From Flaccisagitta enflata (taxonomy: Eukaryota > Chaetognatha > Sagittoidea > Aphragmophora): DNA of 64,000 bases. The DNA lies in assembly GCA_965153355.1 (NCBI GenBank), contig OZ231128.1, positions 37,138,001-37,202,000 on the forward strand, in the 5' to 3' direction. Each line of letters opens with the position of its first letter. Positions within the stretch are counted from its first letter, which is position 1. Shown here one piece after another: positions 23,070-36,238 of this stretch. The notes beneath the pieces were generated by a model. The model worked only from the letters and a program-made list of their open reading frames with translations. It was not told the DNA's origin and did not search any database. The translations under genes and the position numbers were made by a program.

Positions 23070-24065
23070 CCAGGGACTCTCTGGTTGTATTTCTCCTTGA
23101 CTCTCTGGTCGTATATTCCTTCTTCTCTGGTGGTATTTCTCATAGAATCTGGTTGTATCCCTGGTTGTTTTTTCTTTTGACTCTCTGGTTGTATTTCACT
23201 GACTCTGGTTTTATCTCCTATAGACTCTCTAATTGTATTTCTCATAGAATCTCTGGTTGATTTTCTCATTGACTCTGGTTGTATCTCTCATATACTCTCT
23301 GGTTGTATTTCTTAGACTCTCTTATTGTATCTCTCATAGACTCTGGTTGTACCTCTTATAGACTCTTTGATTGTATCTCTTACTCTTTGGTTGTCAACCA
23401 GAGAAAGCAGAATACAACCAAGAAAATACAACCAGGATAATACAACCAAGATAATACAACCAAAATAATACAACCAAGAAAGTACAACCAAGAAAATACA
23501 ACCAAGAAAATACAACCAGAGAGTCCCTGGTTGTCTCTCCCCGGTTGTATTTTTAATACAGCCAATGGTTACATCCTCACTTACTCCTGTTGTGTCTCTC
23601 ATAGTCTCTCTGGTTGTTTTCTCCTAATTCCTTGGTTGTATTTTTCACAGACATGGGTTGTTTCTCTCATGGACTCACTGGTTGTATTTCTCATAGACTC
23701 TCTGGTTGTATCTCTCATAGACTCTGGTTGTATTTCTCGAAGACTCTCTGGTTGTATCTCTCACTCTATGGTTGTCAACCACAGAAAGCAGAATACAACC
23801 AATGGTTGTATCTCTCATAGACTTCCTGGTTGTATCTCTCATAGACTCTCTGGCTGTGTTTCTCATAGATTTTCTGGTTGTATTTTCTATCAACTGCTTG
23901 GTTGTATCTCTCATAGACACTGGCTGTATTGAAAATACAACCAGGGAGAGACAACCAGGGACTCTCCGGTTGTTTTTTCTTGGTTGTATTTTCTTGGTTG
24001 TATTATTTTGGTTGTATTATTTTGGTTGTATCATTTTGGTTGTATTTTCTTGGTTGTATTTCGCT
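23070..24065 (-). repeat. Inverted part of the 24-bp family
   Basis: CTCTCTGGTTGTATTTCTCA words dominate, the reverse complement of the blocks to the left. Short direct-orientation stretches occur at 23397-23525 and around 23936-23960. TTTTGGTTGTATTA words form a short array near 23980-24060. Confidence 0.85.
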
Positions 24066-24564
24066 GCCAGGAAATAAGGAAATACTTCTTAATTTGTCTA
24101 GTAATATGTTACTAGGACTTAGGCGATTTACAAAGGCAAAGGGTAGCAAAAGTTTGTTAATTCTTTTATAACTTAGTAATCAGGTAAATAATGTCAATTA
24201 AACAGCTCCTGCAAAATTCGATTTAAATCTGAAGTCTGGTTTATGAGATATAAACTTATTTATGTAGTAATATATTACTGCTGTGAGAGTGGGTGAATTG
24301 TTCATTGAGGAGATTCGCACTTTTCTCATTTGCATATTGCGGATGACCATTTATTTGTTCAAAGATTTTTGTGTGATGCATTTATTAGTTAAATATCATG
24401 CTACATTCACTCATGTTGTTGTTCAGCTTTACAGCAATTTCATTATTATGATTTAAATGATAAACAATTACTAATTTAGTTACTTGTAATTCCCAATGCT
24501 GAACTACTTATAGTATTCAGAAGATTTGGTCTGGTCAAAGTTCACCTTCATGGTAAAAAGGGTT
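24066..24564. other. No recognisable feature
   Basis: AT-rich DNA with no open frame of note. Confidence 0.4.
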
Positions 24565-24681
<117 letters not shown>

Positions 24682-24757
24682 GAGCATGGATACCAAGGTG
24701 TGCCTTCTTGGACTTAACTGTTTAATGTTCAAGGTGTGCCGTCATGGACTCTTTTAA

Positions 24758-24860
24758 GGTATTTTTTTTTATTTTTTTTTTTTAATTTTTTTTTTTTTTT
24801 TTTTTTGAAATTTTTTTTTTAATTTTTTTGAATTTTTTTTTTTTTTTTTTTTTTTTTTTT
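24758..24860. repeat. T-rich tract
   Basis: About 100 bp that is nearly all T, with a few AA or GAA steps. A 30-bp hairpin follows (24870-24900) with a GAGTCGCG/CGCGAC stem and a TTTA loop. Confidence 0.9.
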
Positions 24861-24896
24861 GTCGTGTGTCTTTTCGAGTCGCGTTTACGCGACGAG

Positions 24897-25660
24897 AAAG
24901 CTTCAAAAATTACAGTCCCCAGACGGAACACTATTTTAAGGAGAGGAGGCAGCAAAAGTTTTAGCCACCCCCCCTACAGGTAAATTGGTTTCATCAATTT
25001 TCTGACTGTAAGTGGTTTTGCACACTTGAGGGGGTTTGTTGTGGCGCCACCACGGCGATTTTTGAGTTTCCATCTAGAACCCCCTAATTTGCCCCCTTTT
25101 AACCCCTAGATGACCACCCTGCCAAAGTAAAAAAAATTGAAAAAATTTTTTTCATAATTTTTGCAAATTTTTTGGAAGAATAGTGCTAAATGGTGTCCAT
25201 ATTCACTATAAATCACAATTTTTTGGTTTGTTTTCAATTTTTTCATTGAGAAAATCTATTTTTCAATTTTAGATTCTTAATTTTTATTTTTTCTCAATTC
25301 ATTTTTTTTATGAAAAACCGCAAAACAAACCAAAAAATTGTGATTTATAGTGTATATGGACATCATTTAACAGTATTCAACAAAAAAATTTGCAAATATT
25401 GAAAAAAAAAATTCTTAAATTTTTTTACCCTCGGCAGGGTGGTCATTTAGGGGTTGAAAGGGGGCAAATATGGGGGTTCTAGATTGAAACTCAAAAATCG
25501 CCACGGTGGCGCCACAACAAATCCCCCCAAGTGTTCAAAACCACTTTCAGTCAGTAAATTTATGAAACCAATTTACTTGTAGGGGGGGTGGCTAAAGCTT
25601 TAACTGCCTCCTCTCCTCTCCTTAAAATAGTGTTCTGTCTGTAATTTTGAAGCTTTTTTT
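24897..25660. mobile_element. Foldback (long inverted repeat) element
   Basis: The arms run inward from AAGCTTCAAAAATTACAG at the left and CTGTAATTTTGAAGCTT at the right. They match over roughly 370 bp each, with a centre near 25280. Matching landmarks include GGAACACTATTTTAAGG, GGTGGCTAAA, GTGGCGCCAC and CCATATTCACTATAAATCAC. There is no coding capacity, so it is non-autonomous. Some arm differences (indels, transitions) show age. A target duplication could not be fixed. Confidence 0.8.
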
Positions 25661-25934
25661 ACAAAACTTTGCTGTCTATCCTTTGGTATACATTCAAAAA
25701 TAATAGAATGTGATTATTGACCTCAACTTAGATGAATAAGTGTCTTTAAATTTTTTGCACATCCTGTTAGTTTTGGTTTCTTGCATAATGATCGGAACAT
25801 TAAACATTGAAAATAGAAAGGATCATCTCAAACTAGGCGGGGATCATTGGAAACTAGCTCGAAAAATAGGGATCATCCGGCAGCAGGATCTGACACTAGC
25901 TTCCCAATTTGCTCTACCTTATCTAAAGCTGTGT

Positions 25935-26150
25935 TAGGACTAGAGGAATGTCTTATGTATTTATGCTAGGACTAGCGGCATTTCCTTGTAGGACTAGTGA
26001 CCCTCAATATAATTTCTCGTTAGGACTACTGGATACAGTGGGTAGGACTAGTGGGCAGAGGACTAGTGGACAGGAGGACTAGTTGGCGGAAGGACTAGTG
26101 GGCAGGAGGTCTACTGGGAGGTAGTACTAAGTACTGTAGGAATACTGGGC
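25935..26150. repeat. AGGACTAGTGG-type degenerate repeat
   Basis: About ten copies of AGGACTAGTGG-like words at 16 to 35 bp spacing. Confidence 0.75.
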
Positions 26151-26159
26151 GGAACCCGT

Positions 26160-26240
26160 GCAGTCGCCCCCAAATCATGTCCACTCGCGCCTGGTTCGCA
26201 TACACTCGCGCCTAATTCTGTGCGCTCGTTCTGGTCACGT
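26160..26240. repeat. Short repeat, about 26 bp, three copies
   Basis: CACTCGCGCCTGGTTC, CACTCGCGCCTAATTC and a diverged third copy follow one another. Confidence 0.5.
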
Positions 26241-26509
26241 TTGAACATTTCTTTATTATGCATGTGTGGATGTATATTGAGCGTCTCTTCTGAGATATAC
26301 TTTGACGTTGATGCGTGTACTTTTCTGTGAGTGTGCTTGTTCATTTGTTGAAATCAAGAAATCATGATTATCAGAAGTATCATTCTATCATTCTATTAAC
26401 TGAGCGACCGAGCGACCAACCAACCAACCAACTGACCATATTCTCTTAACGATGTGCAAGGACGCACGTGAAAAGGTATAAATAGGGTGTACTACCCGAG
26501 AAACATTTT

Positions 26510-26511
<2 letters not shown>

Positions 26512-26560
<49 letters not shown>
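26512..26560 (+). repeat. (CT)n microsatellite forming a polypyrimidine tract
   Basis: The CT run ends 12 bp before the acceptor CATCCTTCAG of the first Ig exon. Confidence 0.9.
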
Positions 26561-26563
<3 letters not shown>

Positions 26564-26572
26564 ATCCTTCAG

Positions 26573-26793
26573 ATGTTACTCACCGGAGAAGCCTTCGGTG
26601 TGGATTCGTCTTCATGAAGGCGTCTTCCGGGACTTCATTTCGATGGGCAACGAGCCTTTCGATCTCAACGTCGACCAGAAGAAGTACGGCATCTTCCAAG
26701 AAGGTCCCTTCTACATCCTGGAGATCAGAAATCTCGAGTTTGCCGACGCGGGCAACTACAAATGCGGCAATATCATCTCCATCGATCTCACAG
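26573..26793 (+). CDS. Ig-superfamily gene, exon a (Ig domain 1)
   Basis: The acceptor CATCCTTCAG precedes 26573 (incoming phase 2). The donor ACAG|GTTCGT follows 26793 (outgoing phase 1). It encodes about 73 residues, with Trp in PSVWIRLHEG (strand C) and the F-strand signature EFADAGNYKCG, the D-x-G-x-Y-x-C motif of Ig domains. ILEIRNLEF before it is a normal E strand. The first disulphide Cys should lie in an upstream exon or be the Cys at the start of this exon. Upstream exons were not found. Confidence 0.7.
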
Positions 26794-27475
26794 GTTCGTC
26801 GTGCAGTTAGATCTTTGGCAGTGACAGTAGCAGTGGCTATCATAAGATGGCATTATCAAGAAGCAGGCGCTATGGGCAGTGTCATTTCGGGCCACTGGTC
26901 GTCACTAACTCCAATATAGAGAAAAAGTAGTCCTAACAGCGGTTGTGCTCTAGCAGTGTATACCGGGCGATAGTTTTACATAACAAGAATTTGGATAGAC
27001 TCATTTCTATCCCTAACCATATAGGGTACATAACCTCAACCGTGGGAACAAATATCTTCCAAAGCATTTGAGTTACTGACCTCAAACAAAACGTCAGACG
27101 AGGTATATTGGCAATAGGGCGGCCTCACTACAACGCAAAGTTTTGCCCAGCCTCATGACATGCGCTCCAGTGAAGCTCGACTAAATCATTCTGTAAGGAA
27201 ATATTCGAAAATGTTTTGTAATCGTTTAGATAAAAGTTTGTATCACTCACTCCATCCTTTTGTGTCTTACGATGGTGAAACAGATCAGAACGCTTAGAGT
27301 TAGATGCATATCTTCAAGATGGACACGGGTTTTAGGCTATATAGTGCCTTTCCCCATCAACCTCCAGTTTTTCTCTCTTGCTTCCTTCTCTTTCTCTGCC
27401 AAATGGTTCTGGTTGTATCAAAAGAAGGCAAGGAGAACGTGTGGCGCATTTGCTGGTCAAGGATTTCCCCGAGGC

Positions 27476-27734
27476 GTTACCCCCGCTGTACCTGTCTGTT
27501 TCTCTTGTTCTCTTGTTTCTCCGAGAGAAAAAAATCGGACATCTGACCTTGTTTCTTGGAGGATTTAGGGACCGCTTTACTTTTGTAGTCCTGTTTAACT
27601 GCCTTTTTGTCTGTCTGTCTATATGTCTGTCTATATGTCTGTCTTCTGTCTGTCTGTCTGTCTGTCTCTCGGTCTTCCTGTCTGTCTGTCTGTCTGTCTA
27701 TCTGCCGGTCTGTCTTTCTGTCTGTTTGTCTGTT

Positions 27735-27815
<81 letters not shown>

Positions 27816-28018
27816 ATCCGTCAGTCGGATATACTTTTACCAAATAAACACCCCCGCTGTACCTGTCTGCTTCTCTTGTTCTCTTGTTTTTCCAAGAAAA
27901 AAAGATCAGAGATGACTTTGACTTTGTTTTTAGGAGGATTTAGTGACCGCTTTATTCTTGTAGTCCTGTTTAAATGCCTTTTTGTCTGTCTGTCTATCTG
28001 TCTGTCTTCTGTCTGTCT

Positions 28019-28069
<51 letters not shown>

Positions 28070-28140
28070 GCCTGTCTGTCTGTCTGTCTGTCTGTATGTT
28101 TTTCTGTCTGTCTGTCTGTCCGTCTGTCGGGTTTACTTTA
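27476..28140. repeat. Tandem duplication of about 365 bp with (TCTG)n tracts
   Basis: Two copies (27476-27836, 27846-28140) start with CCCCCGCTGTACCTGTCTG, share GTTCTCTTGTTT and GGAGGATTTAG, and each ends in a long TCTG run. The open frames across it encode Cys-Leu-Ser-Val runs and are not genes. Confidence 0.9.
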
Positions 28141-28202
28141 TAGAAATGGCCCCAGGTTTCCTCCCTTCCTTGCCTTGTTTCATTCTCTCTTTTTTTTTCG
28201 AC

Positions 28203-28354
28203 TTTTTAGTCGCGGACACGCGACTTTACACCTTGCCGTGTCGGTAAGTCGGTACGTCGGTAACTAATATCTTTTTAACTTTGAGCGGTTTTTGCATTAC
28301 GGCCCCTGCCCAACCGTCCGCGACTGTCTCACCGTGTATCCGGCCTTGTTTTCC
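28203..28354 (+). repeat. Hairpin-ended interspersed repeat, short subtype
   Basis: The 5' end AGTCGCGGACACGCGACT is at 28208, and the 3' inverted partner GTCCGCGACT at 28316-28325. The tail CCGTGTATCCGGCCTTG follows. This is one of the best-preserved short copies, about 150 bp. Confidence 0.85.
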
Positions 28355-28609
28355 CTCTGACCGAATGAAGGTTAATGTGTGTCTCCCTCGTACTTGTCCA
28401 TCTTTTTTGCCCCCATCAGAAATATGGAGATATCTTATCTCTTTTGCGACAAAAAAAAAAGCATGCTCCCACGAATAGATAACTGAGTACTCGCAGGAAA
28501 AAAAGTACAAGGCCGAGTGAGCTGAAACGGATCGCCCGGAGGGTGTGGAGAATTCTGGCACGATGAACAAATAGATGGACAGATCAGATTTATCAGTTCC
28601 TTCTCTCCC

Positions 28610-28755
28610 TTGTTCTTGTTCTTGTTCTTGTTCTTGTTCCTGTTCTTGTTCTTGTTCTTGTTCTTGTTCTTGTTCTTCTTCTTCTTTTTCTTTTTCTTTT
28701 TCTTTTTCTTTTTCTTTTTCTTTTTCTTTTTCTTTTTCTTTTTCTTTTTCTTTTT
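28610..28755. repeat. (TTCTTG)n then (TTTTTC)n microsatellite
   Basis: Hexamer repeats run up to the 5' end of the next interspersed repeat. A matching (TTTTTC)n run resumes on the other side. Confidence 0.95.
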
Positions 28756-28911
28756 AGTTGCGGACACGCAACTCTATAAAAGGCTTTGTCCGTCCGTCCG
28801 TCCGTTGACCGGTCGGTCCGTCACGCTCGAGTTGAAAAGTGGGAAAACGCGTATTTCCGCCCCTGCCCAGTGCCCACCCGTCCGCAACTGATGGCCGTGT
28901 ATCCGGCCTTG
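28756..28911 (+). repeat. Hairpin-ended interspersed repeat, GTTGCG subtype, inserted in a microsatellite
   Basis: It has AGTTGCGGAC at 28756 and the inverted partner GTCCGCAACT at 28880-28889. The tail is CCGTGTATCCGGCCTTGTT. The (TTTTTC)n tract on both sides fixes the borders to within a few bases and argues for insertion as a unit of about 155 bp. Confidence 0.85.
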
Positions 28912-29000
28912 TTCTTTTTCTTTTTCTGTTCCTTTCCTTTTTCTTTTTCTTTTTCTTTTTCTTTTTCTTTTTCTTTTTCTTTTTCTTTTTCTTTTTCTTC
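28912..29000. repeat. (TTTTTC)n microsatellite, right part
   Basis: It continues the tract interrupted by the element at 28756-28911. Confidence 0.95.
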
Positions 29001-29015
29001 TTCTTCTGCTTATTT

Positions 29016-29110
29016 CAGCCGCGGGCAAGTTAGTCGGTCCATTGGTCTGTTGGTCTGTCGGTCAGTCGGAAAAAACATTGTTTTTATATTCTTTATCCCT
29101 ACTCTGCCAA
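29016..29110 (+). repeat. Hairpin-ended repeat, degenerate 5' part
   Basis: AGCCGCGGGCAAGTTAGTCGG, then TTGGTCTGTTGGTCTGTCGG. No 3' end is recognised. Confidence 0.45.
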
Positions 29111-29453
29111 CTCTCCTCTTTTTCAGTCGCGCCTCTTTGCCTTCTAGGCCTCGTTTATCCTGCCGTCTCAACTCATCGATCGTCCCCATAAAAGTTCTGT
29201 CCCTTTTCATTTTAATGTACAAAACGTCTCCCTTCTTACCCTTTTCCTGCGCTTCCTTCCTTCCAACCGCATCCTCCTCACTTTCCTCCTCATCTTCCTA
29301 CTCCTCATCTTCCTACTCCTCATTTCTCGTCTCTGGGCCCGAGGAAAAAAAGCGATACAAGTTGCTGTCACCATTTTCAATTTATGAGGGGAGTAATTTA
29401 GATTAAATAAATGATTGCGTGAATTGGAGTGGTTGTCGTTATGTCGTGGTTAA

Positions 29454-30095
<642 letters not shown>

Positions 30096-30215
30096 TTTAT
30101 ATTGAAATGACAGATATCGTTGTTCCCATATTTTGTTGTTGGTCTGAGCTCTCTAAATCATTTTGTAAAATTGTACGTCGGCTTTTCCCGCGTGATGATT
30201 CGTAAACACTGAATA

Positions 30216-31214
<999 letters not shown>

Positions 31215-31259
31215 TACAGGATATCGTCCCCTTCGAGGCCGCTGCCCAAAAAGCGATAT

Positions 31260-31911
31260 GACTCATGTGAGTCCAGTTCAGGTCAGACCTCTAGACCACG
31301 GGAAAGGTGTTGTACTAATATAGCCATAGCCCGTAGGCTGTTCTGGATGATATTGTAATGAGGATTGCCCGCAAACAAAATATAAAGCATCAACGGATTG
31401 ACTGACTAACCTACCTAACGGTTGTAGCGACCTGATGATAAGCTTGCACCATTCATGCACGCAAGAAAAAAAAATTTCTCGTTTTCATAATCATGGGAGA
31501 GATAGAGGTGGTACCACTATAAATGATGAAGTCCCATGAACTGATTTTGATTTCGTGCCTGGTCTTATGCCCGATTAGCATTTCCAACATTCCATCATTC
31601 CAACCAACATCATAAGCACCACCACCACCATTGGCCCTACCCCTACCATTGGCCCAATCACCACCGAAACAGCATATACAGCAAGTGCCGTTCACTTTCA
31701 ATGCAGTGAAAGAGTACAGTTAATTTGTCTAGGGCAATGCCAAATCAAAGCTATGTGCTCCTTGTTTGAATTGGCCCCTCAAACTGTGTTTTTTTATAAA
31801 TCCCCATTTATTGCGACCATTTCGGAGAGAATGACAAGAGGCCCCGCAGCTGCTTGGTGCGCGTAACTTGATGAATGCTATCATTTACCGAAACAGAATT
31901 GTCCGCAGATT
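31260..31911. other. No recognisable feature
   Basis: Intron sequence of the Ig gene model. No motif-bearing frame was found. Confidence 0.4.
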
Positions 31912-31912
31912 T

Positions 31913-32061
31913 TTTGTTTGTTTGTTTGTTTGTTTGTGTTTTTTTGTTTTTTTTTGTTTGATTGTTCGCTTGTTTGTTTGTTTGTTTGTTTGTTTGTTTG
32001 TTTGTTTGTTTGTTTGTTTGTTTGTTTGTTTGTTTGTTTGTTTGTTTGTTTGTTTGTTTGT
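31913..32061. repeat. (GTTT)n microsatellite
   Basis: GTTT repeats with a T-rich break near 31938-31975. The last part is pure. Confidence 0.95.
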
Positions 32062-32065
32062 TGAT

Positions 32066-32165
32066 AATAGGCTTTGTCCTTCCGTCGGTTAGATGCTTAA
32101 GTGAAGAATTGGAAAATCGCGTTATTTCCGCCCCGGTTTTAGCCTGTAGGCGAAACTCCGTTGTG
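32066..32165 (+). repeat. Hairpin-ended repeat, degenerate middle part
   Basis: ATAGGCTTTGTCCTTCCGTCGG, then AATTGGAAAATCGCGTTATTTCCGCCCC, matching the middle of the copy at 28756-28911. Confidence 0.5.
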
Positions 32166-32588
32166 AGCAGGTTGCGACTAGCACAATTATTCTAAAATAC
32201 CGTGCATTGTGTGATTTTTAATTTAAACAATTTTAAGCCAGAGAAAGACAGAGAAAGACAGAAAAGGAGGAAAAAATTCATGAACGAGATGAAAAGTTAA
32301 ACCTCTCCCTGTGGGGGATATCGCCATGCGAAATCTGCGAACTATTTTTGTGCCTTTTTTTTTTCTTTATTCTTTTTTTTTCCTTCAAGCACTAAAAGTA
32401 AAATCTCGTCAATATTCCATCCATGCACTCTGCAAAATGTCCTTTGAATTTGCAAAATGTTCTTAGACTGAACATCCCTTTGGAATGATCTGAACCGAGT
32501 CTCATCCAGCTTAGAAAAAAAGATGAAAAAGTGAAAGTGAGTCCCTGGGTTAGGCGAGTAAGCGAGCGAATGAACGTGAACGAGTGAC

Positions 32589-32795
<207 letters not shown>

Positions 32796-33419
32796 GACAG
32801 ATGGTAGCAGAAGATTCCAAGACACAGAAACAGACATACAACTAAATCCCGCTCTAATGGATTTCAGGGGACCGGCAATTTTTATCTGTTATAGGCGGAA
32901 TTCCGTTAAAAGCGGGCCCGTAGAAGCGGGGTTCCGATGTGCAATTACGCAGACTCAAAAAAAGGAAGAGCAGCAGATAAACAGAATCGGATTAAAACAG
33001 ATTGACAAAAAGTCCAACAGTTGGACAGACACCCGAGCCGCCTCCCAGACAGGAAAACAGCCTTGGGCAATATGGAATGAGCGATTGGTTCAGACACAGA
33101 AGGGAGCCGAAATCCGATGAAAAGAGACAAGAGATACCGAATGAACGATGGATTCTCGCAAAATTCGAATCAAAAACAAAAGGAATTGTTCGCACGAAAG
33201 GGCCAAGGGGGGAATTCATATCAAGATTACTGCATTATTGGATTCATTAAATGAAAATGATTAATTGATTCAAAAAATAAAAACATCAATTAAGACATCC
33301 ATGGCAGTGATGATGACTGTGACTGTCTCGGAAACAAATATCCGAAATACATTGTTCGTGATAATATAATGAATTGCAGGTTTTGTTGTAAACACTCAGG
33401 CAAAATAACAAAATGTTTT

Positions 33420-33735
33420 TAGTGGCAGAGTAGCGACTCTACACGACACATTTTCAGTCTGTCAGTCGGATGCTCCGTCGGTTGGTCCATCGCTCGGTCT
33501 GTCAAACCGTGGCTAAAAACCACCCTCGCAGAACGGGGACCAACCAACCTCTCAACCAACCTAAACCACCATATGGTCAGTCGGTCTGTCGGTGACAATG
33601 TCCTTTTTCGAGATTTTCCGCTCCTGCCCACCCTAAGGTAACCATGTATCCGGCCTTTATATGCAAAAGCAATCATAGCGCAATTTGGAAACAAGGCCAG
33701 ATACGCGGCTACCCAAGTCGCCTGCGGATGAGAAA
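33420..33735. repeat. Degenerate hairpin-ended repeats, one direct and one inverted fragment
   Basis: From 33428 to 33660: GTAGCGACTCTACACG, TCGGTTGGTCCATCG and CATGTATCCGGCCTT. From 33689: ACAAGGCCAGATACGCGGCTACCC in the opposite orientation. Confidence 0.55.
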
Positions 33736-33930
33736 GATGAGAGAGCAGTGATAAAAAAAAAGTTATTTGGCAGAAATAGTAAGGTAATATACAGGCCTGT
33801 TAACATTGAAAAAGCCAATGGATTAATTGATATACCGACAGACGGTATGTTTTCCCCCTCATGTGCTCAAAACCCATGTACCCGATCGTTTTTGATTATT
33901 TTTATAATATTACTACCTAGAACTAAAGAG

Positions 33931-35825
33931 ATTTGGTATTTTTGATCCATTTTAGGGACCGCGAGTTCCATTTATTTATCACCACTCCAAGGTGGTTGTG
34001 GTGAAAATGTTGAAATTTGGTCACTTTGGGCTAAAAATCGGGCCACTTTGGTTTGGAAATTTGACCCAAAATCTGTGAGATTATGAAACTAGAGCTCAAG
34101 AGCTAACTAGTGGTGCAATCCGCATGTTGCTATCATTTTTTGTTAAGATTTGAGAGCTTTTCAAAGATGGAAGGGTATGAGGGTTATTTTACCAATTGAA
34201 TTTGGTGGTCAATTTTGACATTTTTTACAATTTTTGATATATTTCCGCTTTGGATGGACAAATCTGGATGAAATTGGTGACCAAATTGAAGAGTTTTTGA
34301 TACTCTAGATGAATCTGGTAAAATTTTGGATCGATATGACCCTCAAAAATTTTGGGAGACTCTACAAACAGGTGCTAAAAAGTGATTTTTTTACCATTTT
34401 GGCTACTTTGGTCAAAAAATTTGGGCACTTCTGAGATAGAAAATGACAAAAAATCAGTGGGCAAATTAAACTACTGTTCAAGATCTAACCAATGGTGCAA
34501 TCGGCATGTCAATAGGTTAAAGCATATAGATTTGGCAAAGCTTCAAAGATCAGTGGGTATAATAAAATGACATTTTTTGGTCATTATGAGCCTAAAAGCT
34601 CTGCCAAATCTATATGCTTCAACATATCGACATGCTGATTGCACCATTTGTTAGATCTTGAAGTCACAGTGCAAACGAATACAAAATTTGACATGTCAAA
34701 ACGATTTATACGATATTTTTTATTTTATATATTCAAAGATTTTTTATTGAGATAAAGGATTTTTGGTTGGTAATCATCAATTTTTTGCATAGGAAAAGGT
34801 TTTTCTGTACCATATGCTCAGGAAATGTGAGAAAAAAGGATGCGAAATTGATGGATTTTTAATAAAAATTGTTTCTTGTGCATTGACATGTCTCGCGTAA
34901 AAAACCGAATCTGTCTCTGAATTCAAAATTTTGCATTTTGAAAAACATGGCCTCAGTCTAAACACTTTTAAGAAACAGGCCATGTGTTTAGAAATGCAAA
35001 ATTTTGCATTCAGAGACAGATTCGGTTTTTTACGTGGCAACATCTCACGTTGTCCGTGCAATTCTTTTTAAAGAATTCTGTTGTTTCACTAAGTATGCTG
35101 TGTCTTTACTGATGCGAGATCAATACCAATGGTCAGTTAACCGTTTTTTGATTAATTTAGGGAGTATTAAGCATGCATAAGACTTTAGTTTTTGTTATAT
35201 TTCCGCTGCATAGCAGCATATTCCATCACAGAACAGAACGATTTGTCAAATTTGACGCTGTTCTGCACCACGACTGAACAGTAGTTTAATTTGCCCACTG
35301 ATTTTTTGTCATTTTCTATCTCGGAAGTGCCCAAATTTTTTGACCAAAGTAGCCAAAATGGCAAAAAAAATCACTTTTTAGCACCTGCTTCTAGAGTCTC
35401 CCAAAAATTTTGAGGGTCATATTGATCAAAAATTTTACCAGATTCAGTTAGAGCATCAAAAACTCTTCAATTTGGTCACGGATTTCATCCAGATTTGTCT
35501 ATCCAAAGTGGAGATACAACAAAAAATGTAAAAAATGTCAAAATTGACCACCAAATTCAATTGGTAAAATAACCCTCATACCCTTCCATCTTTGAAAAGC
35601 TCTCAAATCTTAACAAAAAATGATGGCAACATGCGGATTGCACCACTGGTTAGCTCTTGAGCTCTAGTTTCATAATCTCACAAATTTTGGGTCAAATTTC
35701 CAAACTAAAGTGGCCCAATTTTGAGCCCAAAGTGACCAAATTTCAACATTTTCACCACAACCACCTTGGAGTGGTGATAAATAAATTGAACTCGCGGTCC
35801 CTAAAATGGATCAAAAATCCCAAAT
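33931..35825. mobile_element. Large foldback element with nested palindromes
   Basis: The arms start ATTTGGTATTTTTGATCC at the left and end GGATCAAAAATCCCAAAT at the right. They stay alignable for about 550 bp inward through GGGACCGCGAGTT, CCACTCCAAGGTGG, GAGCTCAAGAGCTAAC and TGCAATCCGCATGTTGC. Two further palindromes lie inside, one near 34490-34665 (TATAGATTTGGCAAAGCT arms) and one near 34886-35050 (GAATCTGTCTCTGAATTC arms). No protein-coding frame is present. No clear target duplication was found. Confidence 0.8.
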
Positions 35826-35855
35826 TTCGTTAGTGGTGATCAAAGCGGTTACCAT

Positions 35856-36012
35856 TTCTAGTCGCGGACACGCGACTCTACACCTTGCCGTGTCGGTCGG
35901 TAGATCAGTCCATCCGTCGGTCCGTAATATGTTTGAGTTGCGAGCGGTTCTCGCATTACTGCTCCTACCCAACCGACCGCGACTGGATTGCCGTGTATCC
36001 GGCCTTGTTTTT
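35856..36012 (+). repeat. Hairpin-ended interspersed repeat, short subtype
   Basis: AGTCGCGGACACGCGACT is at 35860 and GACCGCGACT at 35975. The tail is GCCGTGTATCCGGCCTTG. Confidence 0.85.
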
Positions 36013-36238
36013 AAAATGACTCACCATATGGAGATAAATGGAAATGTGTACACAAATAAGTAGTCCTTCCAAAAATTGTAAGGAGAGAAACCAAAAAAAT
36101 ACGCCCATTTGACTCATGTGGGATGCCGGGGAGGGAAACGGTGTGTCTGGGAGATATGGAGTCCGTTATTTCAGTAGAAACGCCTTTTTTCATGCCTCGT
36201 GGCACTATTTCTTTTCTCTCTCTCTCTTCTCTCACCAA

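Larger units (their letters stand above)
17938..24065. repeat. Composite satellite-like array built on a 24-bp unit
   Basis: Three higher-order units begin at about 17938, 19627 and 21645 with TTGAGATGTATTCTGCTTTC. Each then has CTGGTTGTATTTTT words, a CAG/CTG-rich middle with a GCTGCTGCTAC segment and an AAAGCAGCAGCAGCAG tract, and finally runs of a 24-bp unit (GAGAGTCTATGAGAAATACA plus ACCA). From about 23070 the unit appears mainly in reverse complement. Frames across it encode repeats such as MRNTTRES or SLVVFLID. I judge them non-coding. Confidence 0.9.
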
